DNA from: Candidatus Kerfeldbacteria bacterium
GTDB lineage: Bacteria; Patescibacteriota; Patescibacteriia; SBBC01
Direction of reading: 5' to 3'
DNA: 14,008 nucleotides
NCBI GenBank assembly: GCA_016204645.1
Contig: JACQKI010000069.1
Location: 1 to 14,008, forward strand
The notes under the pieces were generated by a model. It searched no databases. It worked only from the letters and a program-made list of their open reading frames with translations, and was not told the origin of the DNA. The position numbers and the translations under genes are program-made. Of this stretch, positions 7,180 through 13,327 are shown one piece after another; position 1 is the first letter of the stretch, and the number at the start of each line of letters is the position of its first letter.

Positions 7180-8117
7180 CCAAACCAGAAATTCGACAAG
7201 ACTACATCCACGACCGGGTCGTCATTATCGCTCCGGGACGGAAGCGCCGGCCGCACGATTTTCCCCCGACCACGATTATTCATCAAGACCAGGGTCCGGC
7301 GCAGTGCATTTTCTGCCCGCCGCAGCTACAAGACGTCAAAGCCCTGCTGACCATCGGCCGTGGCCTGAACTGGACGGTTAAGGTTATTAAAAACATCTAC
7401 CCGGTCGTCAGCGTCGGCAACGACAAGGCGTATGGCTACCAGGAAGTGGTGATTGACACGCCCGACCACAACGTCGAGTTCGCCGACTTGTCGGCTGAGC
7501 ACATCGCCACGGTCATCGACGTCTTCGGCAAACGGATCCGGGCGCTCGAACGCGATGCGAAAATCAAGTACATCATGACCTTCAAAAACCGCGGCGGTAA
7601 GGCCGGGGCCTCGATTGCCCACGCCCACTCGCAAATCTTCGCCTCCTCGTTCGTCCCGCCGCACATCATCGACAAGCGCAAGCGGGCCGAATCCTACCAG
7701 ATCCTCAAGGGCCGCTGCTACTACGAAGACCTGCTGGTCAAAGAACAAAAAGGTTCGCGTTGGATTGCCGAGGACGACTACTTCGGGGCGATTGCGCCGT
7801 ACGCTTCGTCCTACAACTACGAAGTCTGGGTTATTCCTTGGCGGCACGTCGACAACCTCGGCAACCTTAAGGCGGTTGAGCGTCTTTCATTGGCCAACAT
7901 GCTCAAGCGATTGCTGACGAGGCTGAGTAAGCTCGGCTTACCCTACAACCTGTTCTGCCATCAGCTGGTCAACGACAAAAACGAGCACTTCTATTTCCGG
8001 ATTGCCCCGCGCGGCGATGTGTGGGCCGGGTTGGAGCTTGGGTCGCGCCTAATCGTCAATACCGTGCCGCCGGAAGACGCGGCCAAGTTTTACCGTGGAT
8101 CCAAGAAGAAAAAGTAG
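7176..8117 (+). CDS. galT: GalT-family (HIT superfamily) hexose-1-phosphate uridylyltransferase-like enzyme
   Basis: A 313-residue member of the galactose-1-phosphate uridylyltransferase family, which moves a nucleotidyl group between sugar 1-phosphates by a His-nucleotidyl intermediate. It has the zinc-site pair CIFC (C44, C47), TPDH (H98) matching the third zinc ligand, and HAHSQ (H149, H151, Q153) matching the E. coli HPH-x-Q active site with H151 as nucleophile. Near the C-terminus are HFYFRIAPR (res 271-279) and the family segment AGLELGS...PPEDAAKFYR. The middle residue of HPH is Ala here. It closes the glucan operon and may supply or recover nucleotide-glucose for GlgA. Relatives include ADP-glucose phosphorylase-like proteins, so the substrate may not be galactose-1-P. 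The start is the ATGA overlap with glgA; upstream in-frame open sequence shadows glgA. The stop is a TAG after a Lys-rich tail. Confidence 0.85.
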   Translation: MTKPEIRQDYIHDRVVIIAPGRKRRPHDFPPTTIIHQDQGPAQCIFCPPQLQDVKALLTIGRGLNWTVKVIKNIYPVVSVGNDKAYGYQEVVIDTPDHNVEFADLSAEHIATVIDVFGKRIRALERDAKIKYIMTFKNRGGKAGASIAHAHSQIFASSFVPPHIIDKRKRAESYQILKGRCYYEDLLVKEQKGSRWIAEDDYFGAIAPYASSYNYEVWVIPWRHVDNLGNLKAVERLSLANMLKRLLTRLSKLGLPYNLFCHQLVNDKNEHFYFRIAPRGDVWAGLELGSRLIVNTVPPEDAAKFYRGSKKKK

Positions 8118-8152
8118 GTTACCATGATTACTCTTTATCCTGAAAATATACT

Positions 8153-8722
8153 ATGCCTTTGATTCGGTTAGTGCTTACACTGGGTTTGTTCTTCGTATTA
8201 ATAGCAACTCCGGTTGAGACGCGAGCGCGAATAGGTGGAACTCCGTACTTATGTAAAATAACGGCAAACCTAAATAGTCTCACCTTCCATGATGATAGAG
8301 GGTCCGGGTTTCAAGTAGAGGGTTTTTCACAAACCTATTATCGCATTGAGGCAAGGGTATTGAAGGTTGTTCAGACTGAAACCTTTCCCTCATACGGAGC
8401 ACACAGCCAACAAAAAAATTGCAATCTTCAATTCCCGCTCAGGAGTGTTCGGCAATTCACGTATGAATCCTTGGGGGAAGAAGCCGATCTCTCGTTTACT
8501 AAGCCGGGGGATACCGTCTTGTTCAGCAGTGATGCGTTTGAATTCATCGGAAAACCACAACCCACAAAACTGATTAGCAGACTTCAATCTTTTTTATTAT
8601 CCCCCTGGGGATTGCCTACATCAATCATTGTTCCAATCCTGGTGTTTGCTGTAGTTTACCTTCTTGTCACTTTTTTGAAACGAAAGAAAGCTCACCCACC
8701 ATCCTCGCCGGACAATCAATAA
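8153..8722 (+). CDS. Hypothetical secreted protein with C-terminal membrane anchor
   Basis: A 189-residue protein of no family I recognise. Residues 1-20 form a hydrophobic signal-type segment after a single Arg, with a possible cleavage near VETRA (res 21-25). The extracytoplasmic part (about res 26-155) looks beta-rich, with two cysteines (C34, C90) that could pair, and contains KPGDTVLFSSDAFEFIGKP. Residues 157-175 are a strong transmembrane helix followed by KRKK and a short polar tail, which predicts a type I protein with the tail in the cytosol. The A+T content is clearly higher than in the flanking operons (one hand-counted line gives 43% G+C against 65% in the PBP gene), hinting at a different history. 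No Shine-Dalgarno site precedes the ATG. A TATACT hexamer abuts it, so a leaderless start at the TTG at 8159 is an alternative. It begins 35 nt after galT. Confidence 0.7.
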   Translation: MPLIRLVLTLGLFFVLIATPVETRARIGGTPYLCKITANLNSLTFHDDRGSGFQVEGFSQTYYRIEARVLKVVQTETFPSYGAHSQQKNCNLQFPLRSVRQFTYESLGEEADLSFTKPGDTVLFSSDAFEFIGKPQPTKLISRLQSFLLSPWGLPTSIIVPILVFAVVYLLVTFLKRKKAHPPSSPDNQ

Positions 8723-8895
8723 CTTTTGGGGTTCCCAATTAAAATGTTTTCTTCGGTACTTATGTACGGCAATTAAACACGGTTGCTTCAAAACCACCAC
8801 TTTCTACCGCGGGGACGGGAAGAAAAAACGCTCGAAGAACGTCGGTAACCGTTAAATAATAGCGACCGCCTCACAAGCGATGGAATAAACATACG

Positions 8896-8940
8896 CCGTT
8901 TTTTAGCCCCTCCCCATATGAGGAGAGGCTAATATTACGG
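8896..8940. terminator. Imperfect inverted repeat between convergent genes, possible bidirectional terminator
   Basis: The core runs from TAGCC (8904-8908) to GGCTA (8927-8931). It is a 12-bp stem with two C/A mismatches and an ATAT loop. Outer arms CCGT (8896-8899) and ACGG (8937-8940) extend it with a bulge. A T-run (8899-8904) is in the left arm, but no T-tract follows the stem on either strand, so it is not a textbook rho-independent terminator. Its place between convergent genes fits transcription termination. Confidence 0.4.
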
Positions 8941-9007
8941 ACCGCTCGTTTGTGTCTGTGGGTGGTATGTTTCCGGACGTCGCAGGCTCTGCAATCGCCA
9001 GATACGA

Positions 9008-9050
9008 CGGCCAGTAGGAAATCCCACAGTTAGGGAGCTCCTGCTGGCCG
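9008..9050 (-). terminator. Stem-loop immediately downstream of tyrS
   Basis: GGCCAGTAGGA (9009-9019) pairs with TCCTGCTGGCC (9039-9049) through 11 positions, one of them a G/U wobble in RNA. An outer C-G pair at 9008/9050 adds a twelfth. The loop has a second small stem, TCCC (9022-9025) with GGGA. It starts 10 nt after the tyrS stop on the - strand. No T-tract follows, so it may terminate weakly, protect the 3' end, or be an unrelated element. Confidence 0.45.
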
Positions 9051-9059
9051 ACCTATTCG

Positions 9060-10226
9060 TTAGACAATCGTAAACGTCCGATTTTTCTTGCCCACCGTCA
9101 CGGCGTCTCCGCTGGAAAGTTTTTCTTTCCAGTTCATCGCCTGAAGACCATTCAGTTTGACGCCGCCTTGTTGTATAATCCGTTGCGCTTCGCTCTTGCT
9201 CTTTGCTTGCTTGGAAACCACGAGGAGCCCGACCAGGTCACTGTTCGGAATGTCTTGCAGGCGGACCCGACCGGCGTCCACGCTGCCTTTGGAAAAATCT
9301 TCCCACTTCCGCATGGCCGCGTTTGACTTCGGAACGCCGTGATACTCCTCCACAATCTTTCTCGCCAAGAACATTTTTGTGTTGCGCGCCTCGGCGCCTG
9401 ACCATTTCATTTTGTCAAAGTCGGCAACTGGAACGTCAGTCGCCAACTCAAAGTAGTCGCGCAGCACCGTGTCCGGCATGCTCATCACTTTACCGAACAT
9501 CTCGAATGGTTCTTCCTCCAAAGCAATGAAATTGTTGAGTGATTTGCCCATTTTCTGTCCGTCGGTGCCGATGAGGTACCTCGTCAAAACCACGTCTTGG
9601 GGTGCCAGGCCATGCGCCTTCATCAGCTCCCGGCCGGTCAGCAAATTGAACTTTTGATCAAGCGCTCCAAACTCAACATCGGCCTTAAGTGCCACCGAAT
9701 CGTAAGCCTGGAGCATTGGGTAGAAAAGCTCATGAAATCCCAGCGCCCGCCCGGACTGCAGCCGTTGACGAAAGGTATCGTGGGAGTATACCCAGCTCGC
9801 AGAAATCCGGGCCGCCTCAGCCAGGACATCTGGCAACTTCATTTTTTGCAGCCATTCCGAATTCCAGCGTACCTCCGTCCGTTTCTTGTCGAGAATCTTA
9901 AAAGCTTGCTGGGTGTATGTCCGAGCATTCTGTTTGACTTGAGCCGCGGTCAATTGCGGGCGGGTGATATCACGACCGGATGGGTCACCAATCCGAGCGG
10001 TAAAATCGCCAATCAAAAGAATGGCGGTGTGTCCCAAATCCTGAAATCGCCGCAGGGCCCGCAATGGTACGGCGTGACCAATATGAATCTGCTGGCCGGT
10101 TGGGTCAATCCCGTACTTCAGCCGCAACTGTTTACCTAAACGCAACCGCTCTTGAAGGTGCGGACGATCAATCACCTCGGCCACGCCGCGGTTCAGCAGC
10201 TCGTTAATTCGCTCGGCTGTCTGCAT
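9060..10226 (-). CDS. tyrS: Tyrosyl-tRNA synthetase
   Basis: A 388-residue class I aminoacyl-tRNA synthetase that charges tRNA-Tyr with tyrosine in the cytosol. The Rossmann catalytic domain has GIDPTGQQIHIGHA (res 39-52) with the HIGH signature at res 48-51, DPSGR (res 81-85), and KMGKS (res 225-229), the KMSKS loop. A C-terminal S4-like RNA-binding domain covers about res 330-388, with SKSEAQRIIQQGGVKLNG (res 343-360). I place the start at the ATG at 10224-10226. The frame stays open to 10313, but the extra 29 residues look unlike synthetase sequence, and a strong -10 element lies inside that stretch, so it would be upstream of the transcript start. Base composition is somewhat A+T-richer than the flanking operons. 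It is transcribed away from the PBP gene and appears monocistronic. Confidence 0.96.
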   Translation of the reverse strand: MQTAERINELLNRGVAEVIDRPHLQERLRLGKQLRLKYGIDPTGQQIHIGHAVPLRALRRFQDLGHTAILLIGDFTARIGDPSGRDITRPQLTAAQVKQNARTYTQQAFKILDKKRTEVRWNSEWLQKMKLPDVLAEAARISASWVYSHDTFRQRLQSGRALGFHELFYPMLQAYDSVALKADVEFGALDQKFNLLTGRELMKAHGLAPQDVVLTRYLIGTDGQKMGKSLNNFIALEEEPFEMFGKVMSMPDTVLRDYFELATDVPVADFDKMKWSGAEARNTKMFLARKIVEEYHGVPKSNAAMRKWEDFSKGSVDAGRVRLQDIPNSDLVGLLVVSKQAKSKSEAQRIIQQGGVKLNGLQAMNWKEKLSSGDAVTVGKKNRTFTIV

Positions 10227-10235
10227 ACGCTTGAA

Positions 10236-10244
10236 ATTATACCA
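10236..10244 (-). promoter_or_regulatory. Extended -10 promoter of tyrS
   Basis: On the - strand TGG (10244-10242) directly precedes a perfect TATAAT (10241-10236), the TGn extended -10 form that needs little -35 contact. No good -35 hexamer is seen upstream. Only 9 nt separate the hexamer from the ATG at 10226, so transcription would start within about 3 nt of the start codon. This predicts a leaderless mRNA and decides the tyrS start. Confidence 0.72.
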
Positions 10245-10350
10245 CTTTTCTGCTATGCTCGGCATTGCTATGTACACGTCAGTGACCAGCGCCGCGCTCC
10301 GGTCGACGTTCATCGTCAGCCGCCGGCGCGAATGTTAGCGTCTCCATCAT

Positions 10351-10354
10351 GGAG
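10351..10354 (+). promoter_or_regulatory. Shine-Dalgarno site of the PBP gene
   Basis: GGAG lies 8 nt before the ATG at 10363, a good spacing that supports this start. It is one of the few recognisable Shine-Dalgarno sites in the window. CTCC just upstream (10342-10345) could pair with it in a weak 4-bp hairpin, so it may be partly masked. Confidence 0.6.
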
Positions 10355-10362
10355 CTGAACCG

Positions 10363-13020
10363 ATGCCTATTCCTCACCTCAAACGGCCGCCGCCCGAAGT
10401 TGACCAACCCAGTCGTCGCTTTGACCGTTCCTGGCGGGGCGCGCGATCTTCCTACCAACCCGCCACGGGCGTCCGGACCGCCTCGGCGCTGTGGAACTTA
10501 CTGGTCGTGACCACTCGCCGGGTGTGGGGACGGATTCGAGCCAGCGCCCGACGGCAGGCGCGACGCGAGCGACTGTTCCGTTTCTGGCTTCCGCTCGGAG
10601 CGACGGCGGCCCTGTTTTTCGTTTTTTCCACCATCGTGGTCTTCGCCTGGTTCTCGCGCGACCTGCCGGACCCCGATAAAATATCGGACCGCAACGTCGC
10701 GCAATCGACCCGCATCTACGCTCGCGACGGTAAAACGCTTCTGTACGAAATTCACGGCGACGAACGTCGAACCGTGGTTGAACTGAGCGAGATCGCACCG
10801 ACAGTCGTCAACGCCACCGTAGCTATCGAGGATAAAGATTTTTACAAGCACCAAGGGTTTTCGCTGACCGGCATCGTACGGGCGCTGTGGCGGGACGTCA
10901 CCACCGGCTCGTCGCAGGGCGGCTCGACCATCACCCAGCAGTTCGTCAAGAACGCCATCTTAACCAGCGAGAAGAAGTTGACTAGAAAAATCAGAGAACT
11001 GGTGCTCGCCTACCAAATTGAGCGCCGCTTTACTAAAGAGCAAATCCTCAAGCTCTACTTCAACGAAATTCCCTACGGCTCGAATGCCTACGGCGTCGAG
11101 GCTGCGGCCGAGACCTACTTCGGAAAGCCAGCCCGCTCGCTGTCACTGGCCGAGTCAGCGATTCTTGCGGCCTTGCCGCAGGCGCCGACCTTCTACTCGC
11201 CGTACGGCAACCACACCGACAAGCTCCTCGGGCGTGCGCACTACATCCTCGACCTGATGGCCGAACAGGGCTATGCCACAGCCGAGGAGGTAGCAGCCGC
11301 CAAGCAGGAAGACGTTCTGAAAAACGTTAAGCCGAAACGCGAAACCATCATTGCTCCGCACTTCGTGTTCTTCGTCAAGGAGCTATTGACCGAAAAGTAC
11401 GGTGAAAAAGTCGTTGAGCGCGGCGGCTTGCGCGTCACCACCACCCTCGACGTCGACAAGCAACTGGCGGCCGAGACGATCATCGCCGAGCAAGCGCCGC
11501 TCAACGAGCAGCGGTGGGGCGCCAATAACGCGGCGCTGGTGGCGATTGATCCAAAAACCGGACAAATTCTGACGCTGGTCGGCTCGCGCGACTACTTTAA
11601 CCAAGACATCGACGGCAACGTCAACGTCGCCCTGACGCTGCAGCAACCGGGCTCGTCGATTAAGCCGATTGTCTACGCCACGGCTTTTGCTCGCGGCTAC
11701 ACGCCGGACACCATCCTCTTTGACCTCAAGACGCGGTTCAAGAATGCCGGCGCCCCCGACTACGCCCCGAACAACTACGACGGCAAGGAGCACGGCCCGC
11801 TGCCGATGCGAAAAACGCTGGCCGGCTCACTCAACATCCCGTCCGTCAAAACGCTTTACTTGGCCGGCCTCGACAACGTCATTGATCAGGCCCAGAAAAT
11901 GGGTTACACCACCTGGGCTGACCGCTCGCGCCTCGGGCTGTCGCTGGTGCTGGGGGGAGCTGACGTAACCTTGCTGGAGCATACGGCCGCCTTCGGCGCT
12001 TTCGCGACCGAGGGCATGCTGTACCGAACCACGCCCATCCTCCGCATCGAAGATCGGAGCGGTAGGCTGCTGGAAGAGTTCAAGGGTACGGCCACCCGCG
12101 TCCTCGAGGAGAACGTCGCCCGCATGGTCAACAGCGTGCTGAGCGACAACGACGCCCGGAGCTTCATCTTCGGCTCGCGCAACCGCCTGACCCTGCCTAG
12201 CCGGGCCGTAGCCGCAAAAACCGGCACCACCCAGGAGTACCGGGACGCCTGGACGCTCGGCTACACGCCGTCGATCGTAGTCGGGGTTTGGACCGGCGAA
12301 ACCAGGAACAAGGCGATGAAGGCCGGGGCCGACGGCTCGGTCGTGGCGGCCCCGATCTGGAACGCTTTCATGCGCCAAGCCGTCGAGGGTACGCGACCCG
12401 AGTCGTTCAAAAAGTACAAGGCTCCCAAGGTCGACAAGCCTGTACTCGAAGGTAAGCTCGAGGGCGAGGTGCCGGTCAAGGTCGACAGGGTGACCGGCCG
12501 CCAGATTCCTGACTCGTGCCTGGCTTCGTGGCCAAAGGAGTTTGTGACCGAAAAAACCGTCCGCGCCGTGCACACTATCCTGCACTACCTCGATCCGAAA
12601 GACCCGCTCGGGGCGGTCCCGAAGGATCCGACCAAAGACTCGCAGTATTCCGCCTGGGAAACTCCGGTCCAGGCCTGGGCAAAGAAAAATGGCTACATTG
12701 AAAAGCGGCCGGACATGGAATCCTGCGACCTGCGAGCGGTCCCACCGGTGGTTAGCTTTACCGCTCCCGACAGCAGCCTGCCCGTAACCGCCGAGAGCGT
12801 CGTGATCAGCATCGCCGTTAACAGTTCGCGCACGGTCGCGGCCACCGAATTCTACTTTAACGGCCTGGCTGTGGCTCAAACCGGCCCGGCCGCTACTTCC
12901 GTCGTCATTCCACTGACCGGAGTCAGCAGCGGCTTTTACTCGGTTCGCGCGCTGGCTCGAGACGAGGTTGGTAACGTGGGCGAGGCTTCGCTCGAACTCA
13001 ACGTCCTCCGTCCGACGTAG
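10363..13020 (+). CDS. Class A penicillin-binding protein (bifunctional glycosyltransferase/transpeptidase)
   Basis: An 885-residue PBP1A-type enzyme that polymerises lipid II and cross-links peptidoglycan at the outer face of the membrane. An Arg-rich cytoplasmic N-terminus (res 1-73) precedes a membrane anchor (about res 75-97). The GT51 domain (about res 115-300) has AIEDKDFYKHQG (res 154-165, catalytic E156) and GGSTITQQFVKN (res 186-197). The transpeptidase (about res 385-670) has SSIK (S431 nucleophile, K434), SLN (res 489-491) and KTGTT (res 619-623). All catalytic motifs are intact. The last 195 residues are an unusual tail: a linker segment with two cysteines (C719, C788) and a segment KDPTKDSQYSAWETPVQAW (res 754-772), then a beta-rich Ig-like module (about res 794-883). 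GGAG 8 nt upstream supports the ATG. The 3' end overlaps the convergent dciA-like gene by 23 nt. Confidence 0.95.
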   Translation: MPIPHLKRPPPEVDQPSRRFDRSWRGARSSYQPATGVRTASALWNLLVVTTRRVWGRIRASARRQARRERLFRFWLPLGATAALFFVFSTIVVFAWFSRDLPDPDKISDRNVAQSTRIYARDGKTLLYEIHGDERRTVVELSEIAPTVVNATVAIEDKDFYKHQGFSLTGIVRALWRDVTTGSSQGGSTITQQFVKNAILTSEKKLTRKIRELVLAYQIERRFTKEQILKLYFNEIPYGSNAYGVEAAAETYFGKPARSLSLAESAILAALPQAPTFYSPYGNHTDKLLGRAHYILDLMAEQGYATAEEVAAAKQEDVLKNVKPKRETIIAPHFVFFVKELLTEKYGEKVVERGGLRVTTTLDVDKQLAAETIIAEQAPLNEQRWGANNAALVAIDPKTGQILTLVGSRDYFNQDIDGNVNVALTLQQPGSSIKPIVYATAFARGYTPDTILFDLKTRFKNAGAPDYAPNNYDGKEHGPLPMRKTLAGSLNIPSVKTLYLAGLDNVIDQAQKMGYTTWADRSRLGLSLVLGGADVTLLEHTAAFGAFATEGMLYRTTPILRIEDRSGRLLEEFKGTATRVLEENVARMVNSVLSDNDARSFIFGSRNRLTLPSRAVAAKTGTTQEYRDAWTLGYTPSIVVGVWTGETRNKAMKAGADGSVVAAPIWNAFMRQAVEGTRPESFKKYKAPKVDKPVLEGKLEGEVPVKVDRVTGRQIPDSCLASWPKEFVTEKTVRAVHTILHYLDPKDPLGAVPKDPTKDSQYSAWETPVQAWAKKNGYIEKRPDMESCDLRAVPPVVSFTAPDSSLPVTAESVVISIAVNSSRTVAATEFYFNGLAVAQTGPAATSVVIPLTGVSSGFYSVRALARDEVGNVGEASLELNVLRPT

Positions 13021-13324
13021 GACCGACCTCGCCCGGCAACAGCTGCAGCCGCTCGATGCGTACCCGCGGGAAGCGGCGCCGGAGCCGCTGCAGCAGCTCG
13101 TGCTCGCGTCGCCTAACTTCGAGGCTCGCCGCCGGGGCAGCCACGGTCAGGCTGATCGCGCCGTGGCGAAACGACCTAGGCTGCAGGTACTGGTCAGCGG
13201 CATCCCCGAAAAACTCGCGCAGGACGCTGGCCGTATAGTCCAGCACCCTGACCGCCAGGACCTGATCAGCTGCCCCGGCCCGCTCGACCGCACCCTCGAG
13301 TAGGTCGCCGAGCTTGGTTGCCAT
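12998..13324 (-). CDS. DciA/DUF721-like protein
   Basis: A 108-residue protein that reads like the DUF721/DciA family, whose members help load the replicative helicase DnaB in bacteria that lack DnaC. Features are a basic, amphipathic N-terminal helix region (LGDLLEGAVERAG, res 5-17), then LREFFG (res 35-40), then a short KH-like core with SFRHGAISLTVAAPAASLEVRRREHELLQRLRR split over res 51-83, and VRIERLQLL near the end. The spacing of these elements matches the family pattern, but the protein is short and the match is by eye. It follows dnaN with only 3 nt between dnaN's stop and its start, so the two should be co-transcribed; dnaN neighbourhood is usual for the family. Its 3' end runs 23 nt into the end of the PBP gene on the opposite strand. 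Confidence 0.7.
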   Translation of the reverse strand: MATKLGDLLEGAVERAGAADQVLAVRVLDYTASVLREFFGDAADQYLQPRSFRHGAISLTVAAPAASLEVRRREHELLQRLRRRFPRVRIERLQLLPGEVGPTSDGGR

Positions 13325-13327
13325 GTG

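Larger units (their letters stand above)
8723..9059. other. Intergenic stretch between convergent genes, no intact gene seen
   Basis: These 337 bases lie between the ends of the hypothetical membrane protein gene (+) and tyrS (-). I see no tRNA, CRISPR or convincing gene. It holds two long inverted repeats (8896-8940 and 9008-9050). It also has a short + strand open stretch ending at TAA 8853-8855 whose FYRG..GKKK segment resembles the C-terminal tail of the GalT-like protein. That stretch has no start codon, so it may be a gene remnant or chance. Confidence 0.55.

Noticed and set aside
8723..9059. tRNA or other structured RNA gene
   Set aside because: The stem-loops do not form a cloverleaf and no T-loop or CCA-type end is visible.
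10227..10313. Longer tyrS start giving 29 more residues
   Set aside because: The extended -10 box at 10236-10244 sits inside it and the extra residues do not resemble the TyrRS N-terminus.
10342..10354. CTCCAT-C-ATGGAG palindrome as an operator before the PBP gene
   Set aside because: It is only 13 nt with a one-base centre and overlaps an ordinary Shine-Dalgarno site; too little to support an operator.
11827..12879. Long antisense open frame of 350 codons opposite the PBP gene
   Set aside because: High-G+C shadow of a gene with intact catalytic motifs; its translation shows no recognisable domain.
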